A DNA stretch of 11,777 nt from an uncultured Chthoniobacterales bacterium. GTDB taxonomy: Bacteria; Verrucomicrobiota; Verrucomicrobiia; Chthoniobacterales; UBA10450. The position numbers and the translations under genes were made by a program. A model generated the notes under the pieces. That model saw nothing but the letters and a program-made list of their open reading frames with translations. It made no database searches and had not been told where the DNA came from. Below, piece after piece: positions 1 through 5,825 of this stretch. The stretch lies in contig CATPAW010000213.1 of the NCBI GenBank assembly GCA_955652255.1, forward strand, positions 1-11,777. Reading direction: 5' to 3'. Positions within the stretch are counted from its first letter, which is position 1, and every line of letters starts with the position of its first letter.

Positions 1-548
1 GATCTTTTCTTCGCGGCCGCCTTCGGCGACGTCTCTGCCGGCGCTTGCTTTGCCGTTAGATTGACATCTTCATGCCGGGCCGTTTCCTTTTTCACCGACA
101 CATCCCGGAGCGTGATGGTCCCGCCGGCCTTCTCAATTTTCTCGCGAGCTGCCGCACTGACCCTATCCGCTTCAACATTCAGCCCGTGCTTCAACTCGCC
201 GTCACCCAGAATTTTGATTCCCACGAAATGACCGCGCACCAGCTTCGATTCGCGCAGCAATTGCTCATTTACATTTGTCCCGGCCTTGAAATCATTGAGG
301 TCGCCGAGATTCACAATCGCGTAATGTTTGTGGAAGGCCGCGTTGTTAAATCCACGCTTTGGCAATCGCCGAATGAGCGGCATTTGCCCGCCTTCAAATC
401 CGAGCCGAATGCTCCCGCCAGAGCGGGCTTTTTGTCCTTTATGACCCTTGCCGCTGGTTTTCCCGTGCCCGGAACTTTCCCCACAACCGAGGCGTTTTAC
501 GCGATGCCGCGAACCCGGGCGCGGCCGCAAATTATGAAGACGCATCAT
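1..548 (-). CDS. rplO: 50S ribosomal protein L15, 3' end cut by window edge
   Basis: L15 is a large-subunit protein that binds 23S rRNA late in assembly. The visible 182 codons begin with MMRLHNLRP and carry the glycine-rich basic N-terminal segment (SGHGKTSGKGHKGQKARSG, about residues 26-44), followed by the globular core ending in a TITLRDVSV-like strand near residue 150. The frame is open to the window edge, so the stop is not seen. L15 is usually about 145-150 residues; the 30 or so codons after the core (Lys, Ala, Glu, Pro rich) are therefore a C-terminal extension. The start is ambiguous between ATG 548-546, which overlaps the rpsE TGA as ATGA, and the adjacent ATG 545-543; a GGAG lies 5 or 8 nt upstream respectively. 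rpmD, which often sits between rpsE and rplO, is absent. secY would be expected next, outside the window. Confidence 0.96.
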   Translation of the reverse strand, partial: MMRLHNLRPRPGSRHRVKRLGCGESSGHGKTSGKGHKGQKARSGGSIRLGFEGGQMPLIRRLPKRGFNNAAFHKHYAIVNLGDLNDFKAGTNVNEQLLRESKLVRGHFVGIKILGDGELKHGLNVEADRVSAAAREKIEKAGGTITLRDVSVKKETARHEDVNLTAKQAPAETSPKAAAKKR

Positions 549-1096
549 GATTGCTCCGTCTTTCCGTCGCCCGGCCGAATACCACGCACTTTGAGAATTT
601 CGTCGCGACGGCGCAGAGCGCGCAGTGCTTCAATCGTGGCCTTCACCACATTCGCATGATTGCTCGAGCCAAGCGATTTTGCGAGCACATCGCGGATGCC
701 CGCCGCTTCCACGACCGCGCGCACTCCACCGCCGGCAATCACGCCGGTGCCCGGAGAGGCGGGCCGTAACAAAACGCGCCCGCCGCCGTACTCGCCGATG
801 GTCTCGTGCGGAATCGTGTTTTCGTGCAGCGAAACTTTCTTCATCGACTTGCGCGCCGCCTCGGACGCTTTCCGAATCGCTTCCGAGACTTCGTTCGCCT
901 TGCCAAAGCCGTAGCCGACCATGCCATCGTGATCTCCGGCCACGATCAATGCGCTGAAACTAAAACGCCTTCCGCCCTTCACCACCTTGGCGCAGCGGTT
1001 GATGAAAACCACTTTCTCGGTGGTATCGCCTTTGGCCGCGGGAGTTTTGTCCGGATTGCGCCAGTCGGGCCGCCTGCCTGAAGTTGTTTGTGCCAT
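545..1096 (-). CDS. rpsE: 30S ribosomal protein S5
   Basis: S5 is a small-subunit protein near the mRNA entry site and decoding region that contributes to translational accuracy. The 183-residue product has the family layout. A variable, hydrophilic N-terminus of about 26 residues is followed by the double-stranded-RNA-binding-like domain (VVFINRCAKVVKGGRRFSF, about residues 29-47, then VGYGFGKANEV). The C-terminal domain carries RPASPGTGVIAGG and GSSNHANVVKATIEAL. Length is slightly above the usual 165-175 because of the N-terminal extension. The ATG at 1096 follows the rplR stop by 3 nt, with no obvious Shine-Dalgarno sequence. Its TGA overlaps the rplO start as ATGA, which suggests coupled translation. 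Confidence 0.98.
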   Translation of the reverse strand: MAQTTSGRRPDWRNPDKTPAAKGDTTEKVVFINRCAKVVKGGRRFSFSALIVAGDHDGMVGYGFGKANEVSEAIRKASEAARKSMKKVSLHENTIPHETIGEYGGGRVLLRPASPGTGVIAGGGVRAVVEAAGIRDVLAKSLGSSNHANVVKATIEALRALRRRDEILKVRGIRPGDGKTEQS

Positions 1097-1099
1097 CGA

Positions 1100-1465
1100 T
1101 TAGAATTTTAGGCCGGCTTCTCGCGCCGCGTCCGCGAGAACTTTGATTTTTCCGTGATAAAAAAATCCGCCGCGATCGAAAACAACATTGTCGATCTTTT
1201 TCGCAAGCGAACGTTCGGCAATCGCTTTGCCGATCTTTGCCGCTGTCACGCGATTGGCCGCGGCTTTATTTTGGCCAAGCAACGAACGTTCCGTTGTTGA
1301 TGCGGAGGCCAGCGTCCGCCCGGCGCTATCATCCACGACCTGCGCGTAAACGTGTTTACCGGAAAAGTAAACGGCTAGCCGGGGACGCTCCGTGGTGCCC
1401 ACAACTTTTTTCCTGATCCGTTTATGAACGCGCTGACGCGCGACCGTACGAGTTGTGGTCGGCAT
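1100..1465 (-). CDS. rplR: 50S ribosomal protein L18
   Basis: L18 binds 5S rRNA and, with L5, helps place it in the central protuberance. The 121-residue product shows a basic N-terminus (residues 1-20, Arg/Lys rich), then the family signature RPRLAVYFSGKHVYAQVVDD around residues 28-47. The VVFDRGGFFYHGKIKVLADAAREAGL end (read in part as FDRGGFFYHGK then LADAAREAGLKF) is typical of bacterial L18. Length is normal for the family. It starts 2 nt after the rplF stop and ends 3 nt before rpsE, between the two genes expected in the canonical spc order. No clear Shine-Dalgarno sequence precedes the ATG. Confidence 0.98.
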   Translation of the reverse strand: MPTTTRTVARQRVHKRIRKKVVGTTERPRLAVYFSGKHVYAQVVDDSAGRTLASASTTERSLLGQNKAAANRVTAAKIGKAIAERSLAKKIDNVVFDRGGFFYHGKIKVLADAAREAGLKF

Positions 1466-1467
1466 AC

Positions 1468-2007
1468 TTACTGGACGGTCTTACCTTCTTTGCGACGAAT
1501 TTGTTCGCCAGCGTAACGCACGCCCTTGCCCTTGTACGGTTCCGGTGGATAAAAACGGCGGATGTCCGCGGCCACCTGGCCGACTAATTTTTTGTCAGTC
1601 CCCTGGATGGTGAGCTTCGTGCCTTCGGCCACCGTGATTTTGATTTCCTTGGGAATGGGAAACAAAATCGGGTGAGAGAATCCCAAACTTAAATTGAGGG
1701 TCGACCCTTGTACGGCAGCCTTAAAACCAACTCCTTCGATCTCGAGCTCTTTGCTGAAACCTTCGCTCACGCCCTGCACCATGTTGTGAACGAGGCTGCG
1801 CGAAAGCCCGTGTAATGCTTTCACGCTGCGTGTCTCCGCTTCGCGCATCAGCGAAACGCGATTGTCCTTCACGCTTCCTTTGATGTCGCGGGGCAGCCTC
1901 CAGCTCAGCTTTCCCTTCGGCCCTTCCACGGAAACGGCGCCCTCATTGTCGATGTTGACTTTCACCTTGTCGGGAATCTCAACCGCTTTGTTTCCGATTC
2001 GTGACAT
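1468..2007 (-). CDS. rplF: 50S ribosomal protein L6
   Basis: L6 is a two-domain large-subunit protein that contacts 23S rRNA near the sarcin-ricin loop and the elongation factor binding site. The 179-residue product opens with MSRIGNKAVEIPDKVKV and has two repeated alpha/beta domains, with a junction around residues 75-85. The C-terminal rRNA-binding segment contains YPPEPYKGKGVRYAGE (about residues 153-168) followed by a basic RRKEGK end, as in typical bacterial L6. Length matches the family. It begins 6 nt after rpsH in an AT-rich spacer with no recognisable Shine-Dalgarno motif, so it probably depends on coupling to rpsH. Confidence 0.98.
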   Translation of the reverse strand: MSRIGNKAVEIPDKVKVNIDNEGAVSVEGPKGKLSWRLPRDIKGSVKDNRVSLMREAETRSVKALHGLSRSLVHNMVQGVSEGFSKELEIEGVGFKAAVQGSTLNLSLGFSHPILFPIPKEIKITVAEGTKLTIQGTDKKLVGQVAADIRRFYPPEPYKGKGVRYAGEQIRRKEGKTVQ

Positions 2008-2013
2008 AAAAAA

Positions 2014-2412
2014 TTACCAAACGTAGGCGAGGAGCTCGCCGCCCACTTTTTGTTTCTTGGCTTCGCGTCCCGACAGCACACCGCGCGGCGTGGAAAGAAT
2101 CGCCACGCCCATCCCGCCGAGCACGCGCGGGATTTCGTCTGCACCGACGTAACGGCGCAAACCCGGGCGGCTCACGCGCCGCAAGCCGGTGATCGCGCTC
2201 GAGCGGTTCACGATTTTGTTTGTCACCTTGATGCGCGGATGCGCCGCGGCCGTGTCGATCGAGTATTCCGAGATGTAACCTTCGTCCTTCAAAATGCGGA
2301 CAATCTCGGCCTTGATCTTCGAGTACGGAATGAACATGTCTATCTTTTGCGCGTGCGCCGCGTTGCGGATGCGCGCGAGAAGGTCGGCAATGGGATCAGT
2401 GACAGTGCTCAT
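2014..2412 (-). CDS. rpsH: 30S ribosomal protein S8
   Basis: S8 is a primary 16S rRNA-binding protein that organises the central domain of the 30S subunit. In E. coli it also represses the spc operon by binding mRNA near the rplE start; I did not find a convincing copy of that site here. The 132-residue product begins MSTVTDPIADLLARIRNA, the standard S8 N-terminus. It ends with the signature GVLSGREAKKQKVGGELLAYVW, in which the STPRG and SGREA parts are the conserved rRNA-contacting loop. Length is normal. Only 5 nt separate it from the rplE stop, so no rpsN lies at the position where it is found in many bacteria. Confidence 0.98.
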   Translation of the reverse strand: MSTVTDPIADLLARIRNAAHAQKIDMFIPYSKIKAEIVRILKDEGYISEYSIDTAAAHPRIKVTNKIVNRSSAITGLRRVSRPGLRRYVGADEIPRVLGGMGVAILSTPRGVLSGREAKKQKVGGELLAYVW

Positions 2413-2417
2413 GAAAA

Positions 2418-2990
2418 TCAGGCGGTTAGCGCGGCGGGTTTCCTGGCCGGGTCGCTGAACGGCATTCCCATTTCGCTCAGGAGCGATTTGGCTTCCTCGT
2501 CCGTCCGCGCGGTTGTGACGATAGTAACATCAAATCCGATGTTGCGCTTGATTTTATCGAGCTCGACCTCGGGAAAAATCGACTGATCGGAAACCCCGAG
2601 CGTGTAGTTGCCATGTTTGTCAAAACAGCGCGGCGACACTCCCCGAAAATCGCGGATGCGCGGCAGGGCCGCTTTAATAAAGCGTTCGAGAAATTCATAC
2701 ATTCGCTCGCCACGCAGCGTCACCTTCGCACCAATCGCTTGGTCTTTGCGCAATTTGAAATTCGAAATGCTTTTCTTGGCACGCGTTTCGACCGCGCGCT
2801 GGCCGGTGATCAAAGCGAGTTCCGCCTTCGCCTCCTCCAGCGCCTGCTTCACGTCCGACTGCGAGCCGACCGACGTGTTGATCACCACCTTCTCCACCTT
2901 CGGAACCTGGTGAACGTTTTTGTAGCCGTGCTGTTTTTGCAGCGCCGGCATGACGCGGTCTTTGTAATCGCGGTAAAATTCGTTGTCCAT
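2418..2990 (-). CDS. rplE: 50S ribosomal protein L5
   Basis: L5 binds 5S rRNA and forms part of the central protuberance, contacting the P-site tRNA and, across the subunit interface, S13. The 190-residue product carries the family pattern VPKVEKVVINTSVG (about residues 29-42). Further on are the ITGQRAVETRAKKSISNFKLR segment (TGQ and AKKSI being its conserved parts), GAKVTLRGERMYEFL, and the RDFRGVSPRCFDKHGNY region. Length is a little over the usual 179-180 owing to a short C-terminal tail after GMPF. Its ATG (2990-2988) directly abuts the rplX TAA with no spacer, and rpsH follows 5 nt after its stop. Confidence 0.98.
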   Translation of the reverse strand: MDNEFYRDYKDRVMPALQKQHGYKNVHQVPKVEKVVINTSVGSQSDVKQALEEAKAELALITGQRAVETRAKKSISNFKLRKDQAIGAKVTLRGERMYEFLERFIKAALPRIRDFRGVSPRCFDKHGNYTLGVSDQSIFPEVELDKIKRNIGFDVTIVTTARTDEEAKSLLSEMGMPFSDPARKPAALTA

Positions 2991-3290
2991 TTACGCCGCT
3001 TTCTTCTCCGCCTTTTTCGCGGGTTGTTTCTTTTCCTTTTTCTCAGTCTTGGTCTCGCGTTCAACCAGTTTCACATTCGAAATATGGATCGGCCCTTCCC
3101 GTTCCGCGATCTTGCCGCTCGGATTGTCCTGCGATTTGCGCAGGTGCTTCTTAATAATGCGCACACCTTCGATCAAGACCCGCTGCTTTTTCGGCAGCAC
3201 TTCCAGCACTTTGCCGGATGAACCGCGAAAGTTTCCGGAGATGACCTCGACCTGGTCCCCTTTTTTAACGTGAAACTTGATCCGGTTCAT
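2991..3290 (-). CDS. rplX: 50S ribosomal protein L24, Lys-rich C-terminus
   Basis: L24 is an assembly-initiator protein that binds the 5' domain of 23S rRNA. The start at ATG 3290 is chosen because it overlaps the rplN TGA as ATGA and gives the family N-terminus MNRIKFHVKKGDQVEVISG; the open frame extends further upstream, but only through rplN coding sequence. The product is 99 residues. It has the KOW motif (about residues 8-35), the EGVRIIKKHLRKSQDNPSGK loop (41-60) and the IHISNVKLV strand (68-76). After about residue 80 the usual C-terminal part of L24 (which in E. coli has an RVGFRFEDGKKVR-like stretch) is not recognisable. It is replaced by a short tail of Lys, Glu and Ala. The TAA immediately precedes the rplE ATG. 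Confidence 0.95.
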   Translation of the reverse strand: MNRIKFHVKKGDQVEVISGNFRGSSGKVLEVLPKKQRVLIEGVRIIKKHLRKSQDNPSGKIAEREGPIHISNVKLVERETKTEKKEKKQPAKKAEKKAA

Positions 3291-3652
3291 AAAACTTCCG
3301 GGGCGAGCGAGACAATTTTCATAAAATTTCTCTCGCGCAACTCGCGCGCGACCGGTCCAAAAATGCGCGTGCCGCACGGGTTCAGATCTTTGTCGATGAT
3401 TACGATCGCGTTATTGTCGAAGCGCAGGAGCGAACCGTCGTCACGCTTAATTGGTTGTTTCGTGCGAACCAAGACCGCGCGCACGACTTCGCCTTTCTTC
3501 ACCGTGCCGGTCGCACTCGCTTCTTTCACGTTGGCCGTGATCACGTCGCCGATCCCGGCGTAAAGGGTCGACTTCCCGATCACGCCGATCATCGTCGCCA
3601 TGCGCGCGCCTGTGTTGTCGGCCACATCCAATCTGGAACGAAGTTGCACCAT
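3287..3652 (-). CDS. rplN: 50S ribosomal protein L14
   Basis: L14 is a beta-barrel large-subunit protein at the subunit interface; it forms an intersubunit bridge and is the docking site for silencing factor RsfS in many bacteria. The 121-residue product matches the family over its whole length. It starts MVQLRSRLDVADNTGAR and has GDVITANVKEA, then VVRAVLVRTKQPIKRDDGS (about 60-78) and the FDNNAIVIID block. It ends with GTRIFGPVARELRERNFMKIVSLAPEVL, in which GPVARELR is the L14 signature. A 34-nt spacer, the longest in the window, separates it from rpsQ. This is the position where the spc operon begins in E. coli. Its TGA overlaps the rplX ATG. Confidence 0.98.
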   Translation of the reverse strand: MVQLRSRLDVADNTGARMATMIGVIGKSTLYAGIGDVITANVKEASATGTVKKGEVVRAVLVRTKQPIKRDDGSLLRFDNNAIVIIDKDLNPCGTRIFGPVARELRERNFMKIVSLAPEVL

Positions 3653-3686
3653 AAGATCGACAATTTACCCCCGAATCATTTCGGAG

Positions 3687-3989
3687 TTACTTCTGGATGA
3701 CCTCCACCAAACGCCAGCGCTTCAGTTTGCTCAGCGGCCGTGTTTCCATGATGCGCACCGTGTCGCCGGTTTTGGCCTTGTTCTCCTCATCGTGCGCGTA
3801 AAACTTTTTCATCTGCTTGACGATTTTCCCAAACCGCGGATGCGGCACGCGCGTGACGGTACGCACCACAATCGTCTTGCTCATGCTGCTCGAAATGACC
3901 TGGCCGGTGCGCGTCTTGCGGGGAGCGCGCGTAAATCGCGCCGGAAAGGGCGGCGGCTGTACCGCCGATTGTGGATCTTGCTCGGCCAT
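3687..3989 (-). CDS. rpsQ: 30S ribosomal protein S17 with N-terminal extension
   Basis: S17 is an OB-fold primary binder of 16S rRNA in the 5' domain of the 30S subunit. The core, from about residue 24 onward, shows RKTRTGQVISSSMSKTIVVR, HPRFGKIVKQMKKFYAHDE and the RPLSKLKRWRLVEV signature near the C-terminus. The product is 100 residues against the usual 80-90. The difference is a Pro/Ala-rich N-terminal extension of roughly 20-23 residues before the OB fold. No internal ATG lies between the first codon and the core, which supports the longer form; an alternative GTG/TTG start closer to the core cannot be excluded. It begins 3 nt after the rpmC stop. Confidence 0.97.
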   Translation of the reverse strand: MAEQDPQSAVQPPPFPARFTRAPRKTRTGQVISSSMSKTIVVRTVTRVPHPRFGKIVKQMKKFYAHDEENKAKTGDTVRIMETRPLSKLKRWRLVEVIQK

Positions 3990-3992
3990 AAA

Positions 3993-4196
3993 TTACTTTT
4001 TATTCGCCTCTTTGGCGCGCTTTGAAAGCACGGTCTCGATGCGCGCGACGTCGCGCCGCACCAAACGCAATCGGCTTGGCTGTTCGAGCTGGCCGCTCTG
4101 CTGCTGCAAACGCAGATGCAGGCTCTCCTGACGCAAATCGCGTTTCTTGGTCAGCAACTCGTCCGTGCTCATCTCAATAATTTCTTTGATCTTCAT
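3993..4196 (-). CDS. rpmC: 50S ribosomal protein L29
   Basis: L29 is a small two-helix protein near the polypeptide exit tunnel that, with L23, forms part of the docking area for trigger factor and SRP. The 67-residue product starts MKIKEIIEMSTDELLTKKRD and continues as long helices, with the family pattern LRLQQQSGQLEQPSRLRLVRRDVARIETVL (the central QSGQLEQPSRLR corresponds to the usual ...GQLENPSRIR... motif). It ends in a Lys-rich tail. Length is normal (60-70). It lies between rplP (5 nt before) and rpsQ (3 nt after), the canonical rplP-rpmC-rpsQ trio. Confidence 0.97.
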   Translation of the reverse strand: MKIKEIIEMSTDELLTKKRDLRQESLHLRLQQQSGQLEQPSRLRLVRRDVARIETVLSKRAKEANKK

Positions 4197-4201
4197 GTTC
4201 G

Positions 4202-4627
4202 TTAGGCCGCAGCCACGTGGTGCCTGCTCAAAAATTTCGTTCGCACCGGCAACTTATCCGCCGCCAGCCGGAGAGATTCGCGCGCGACCGACTCGGTCAC
4301 ACCGTCGAGCTCAAACAAAATATTACCGGGTCGCACCGTCGCCACCCAATACTCGGGTTGGCCTTTGCCTTTGCCCATTCGCGTTTCCGGCGGGCGCGCG
4401 GTCACTGATTTATCGGGAAAAATCCGGATCCATAATTTGCCTTTGCGCTTCATGTTGCGAGTAAGCGCCACTCGCGCGGCTTCAAGCTGCGTGTTCGTGA
4501 TCCACGCGCGCTCGAGTGTTTGCAATCCGAATTCGCCGAAATCGATCCTAAGATTGCGCGACGCTGTCCCCTTGCGGCTTCCCCGCTGGGACTTGCGATA
4601 CTTCACGCGCTTGGGCATCAACGGCAT
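4202..4627 (-). CDS. rplP: 50S ribosomal protein L16
   Basis: L16 sits near the A site and the peptidyl-transferase centre and is needed for correct 50S maturation. The 141-residue product has the family features. An N-terminal basic block MPKRVKYRKSQRG is followed by FGEFGLQTLERAWITNTQLEAAR (FGLQ and QLEAAR conserved). Then come the RMGKGKGQPEYWVATVRPG loop (about 83-101), which reaches towards the tRNA, and a C-terminal helix. Two ATG codons are possible, at 4627 and 4618. The first is preferred because an AAGGAG lies 7 nt upstream of it. rpsC ends 11 nt before this start. Confidence 0.98.
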   Translation of the reverse strand: MPLMPKRVKYRKSQRGSRKGTASRNLRIDFGEFGLQTLERAWITNTQLEAARVALTRNMKRKGKLWIRIFPDKSVTARPPETRMGKGKGQPEYWVATVRPGNILFELDGVTESVARESLRLAADKLPVRTKFLSRHHVAAA

Positions 4628-4628
4628 A

Positions 4629-4645
4629 AATTTTCTCCTTAAACC
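4629..4645 (-). promoter_or_regulatory. Shine-Dalgarno sequence before rplP
   Basis: On the coding strand an AAGGAG motif overlaps the end of the rpsC stop codon (TAAGGAG) and lies 7 nt before the rplP ATG at 4627. It is one of only three strong Shine-Dalgarno matches in the window and decides the longer of two possible rplP starts. Confidence 0.75.
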
Positions 4646-5325
4646 TCAGATGGTTTCGGCGGAGGCGGTGGTGGAGGTGGCGCAGCTGTTTCTGTTGGAG
4701 CTTCCTCCTTCTTACAGATCCAGCACTTTACTCCGATTTTTCCATAAACGGTGTTGGCTTCGGCAAATCCGTAGTCGATTCCCGTCCGCAAAGTGTGCAG
4801 CGGGACCTTGCCTTCGCGATACCATTCCGAGCGCGAAATCTCCGCGCCGTTCAACCGACCTGAGCTGCGCAAACGAATTCCCTGCGCGCCAAAATCCATC
4901 GCCGTCTGCACGGCTTTCTTCATCGCCCGGCGATACGCGATGCGCCGCTCAATTTGCAGGGCAACGTTTTCCGCGACCAGTTGGGCGTCCAGTTCCGGCG
5001 TTTTGATTTCCTGGATGTCGATTTTGATCTGCTTGCCCTGCGCCATTTTGGAAATTTCTTCGGTCATCTTCTCGATCTCGGCACCTTTGCGACCAATCAC
5101 GATGCCGGGGCGCGCGGTGTGAATGGTGACGCGAATGGAGTTCCACGCGCGCTCGATCACAATTTTCGCGACCGCGGCGAACTGCAGTTTCTTCTTCACA
5201 TAATTGCGGATCTCGAGATCGCTGTGCAAAAACGCCGGTAACTCCTGCGGCGATGCGTACCAGCGCGAGCGCCAGTCGCGGTTCACACTGAGCCGAAAAC
5301 CGATCGGATTAACTTTTTGTCCCAT
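4639..5325 (-). CDS. rpsC: 30S ribosomal protein S3 with polyproline C-terminus
   Basis: S3 lies at the mRNA entry channel and, with S4 and S5, contributes to helicase activity on mRNA. The 228-residue product opens MGQKVNPIGFRLSVNRDW. It contains the KH-type RNA-binding domain with the RPGIVIGRKGAEIEKM loop (about residues 72-87) and the C-terminal domain with SGRLNGAEISRSEWYREGKV and LRTGIDYGFAEANTVYGKIGVK. After the core ends at about residue 203 there is a short acidic/Ala stretch, then eight consecutive prolines (residues 216-223) and a KPSEV end. Many S3 proteins have variable C-terminal tails, but this proline run is noteworthy. The start is 5 nt after the rplV stop, without a clear Shine-Dalgarno sequence. 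Confidence 0.98.
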   Translation of the reverse strand: MGQKVNPIGFRLSVNRDWRSRWYASPQELPAFLHSDLEIRNYVKKKLQFAAVAKIVIERAWNSIRVTIHTARPGIVIGRKGAEIEKMTEEISKMAQGKQIKIDIQEIKTPELDAQLVAENVALQIERRIAYRRAMKKAVQTAMDFGAQGIRLRSSGRLNGAEISRSEWYREGKVPLHTLRTGIDYGFAEANTVYGKIGVKCWICKKEEAPTETAAPPPPPPPPKPSEV

Positions 5326-5330
5326 AAAAG

Positions 5331-5825
5331 TTATTTCTTTGCCTTTCCTTTGCCGCTCTTCTTCGGCTTCGTCGCTTTCTTCCCGGCGCTACTTGTCGAT
5401 CTTTCCGCCGTTTCGCCGGCTTTCGTTTCCTTCTTCGCTTCTTTCTTTTCCTGTTCGCGTTTCGCCTTCCGTGTCTTGCGTGTTTCAATTTCAATCTCGT
5501 CGCTCAACACGATGCGGATGTGACTGGTGCGCTTCAAAATGCGGCTGCCGCTTCCCCGCGCCCGCGCCATCATCCGCTTCATCGTGGGCCCCTCGCCCAC
5601 AACCGCCTCCTTCACAACAAGACCGTCGGCTTTCAGGTTCGCGTTGTTCTCCGCGTTCGCAACCGCACTCTTCAGCGTTTTGCCAATGAGAAACGCGGCT
5701 TTCTTCGGCGTAAACGCGAGCAGGTCCAGCGCGGCCGAGACCGGCAGTCCCTGAATCTCGCGCGTGACTTCGCGCACCTTGAACGGCGAAATCCGCGCAT
5801 ACCTGTATATCGATCTAACTTCCAT
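5331..5825 (-). CDS. rplV: 50S ribosomal protein L22 with long Lys-rich C-terminal tail
   Basis: L22 lines the polypeptide exit tunnel; its beta hairpin reaches the constriction and is a site of macrolide resistance changes. The core fills about residues 1-110: RYARISPFKVREVTREIQG at the N-terminus, ALDLLAFTPKKAAFLIGKTL, NAENNANL, then the hairpin RMMARARGSGSRILKRTSHI (about 85-103) and the last strand IRIVLSDE. The family is usually about 110-120 residues, so residues 111-164 are an extension, with 17 lysines between residues 117 and 164. It is composed like the Lys/Ala tails on other ribosomal proteins nearby. The ATG abuts the TAA of the restored frame of the inserted gene upstream, with zero spacer and only a weak GAG-type ribosome site. 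Confidence 0.97.
   Translation of the reverse strand: MEVRSIYRYARISPFKVREVTREIQGLPVSAALDLLAFTPKKAAFLIGKTLKSAVANAENNANLKADGLVVKEAVVGEGPTMKRMMARARGSGSRILKRTSHIRIVLSDEIEIETRKTRKAKREQEKKEAKKETKAGETAERSTSSAGKKATKPKKSGKGKAKK

Noticed and set aside
72..659. A 195-codon + strand open frame opposite rplO and rpsE
   Set aside because: It lies antisense to L15, whose protein sequence is unmistakable across the whole stretch.
2900..2990. An S8-binding autoregulatory site at the rplE start, as in E. coli
   Set aside because: I could not identify the conserved helix with confidence by eye; covariance-model folding would be needed.
2613..3221. A 202-codon + strand open frame opposite rplX and rplE
   Set aside because: It is antisense to two certain ribosomal genes, its composition (Phe, Arg, His rich) is what an antisense frame of Lys/Glu-rich genes gives, and it has no recognisable domain.
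3291..3377. Longer N-terminus for L24
   Set aside because: The extra 29 codons lie in rplN coding sequence; the ATGA overlap at 3290 and the family N-terminus fix the start.
3653..3686. Possible promoter or terminator in the 34-nt rpsQ-rplN spacer
   Set aside because: It is the largest gap in the window, but I see no inverted repeat with a T run and no convincing -10/-35 pair.
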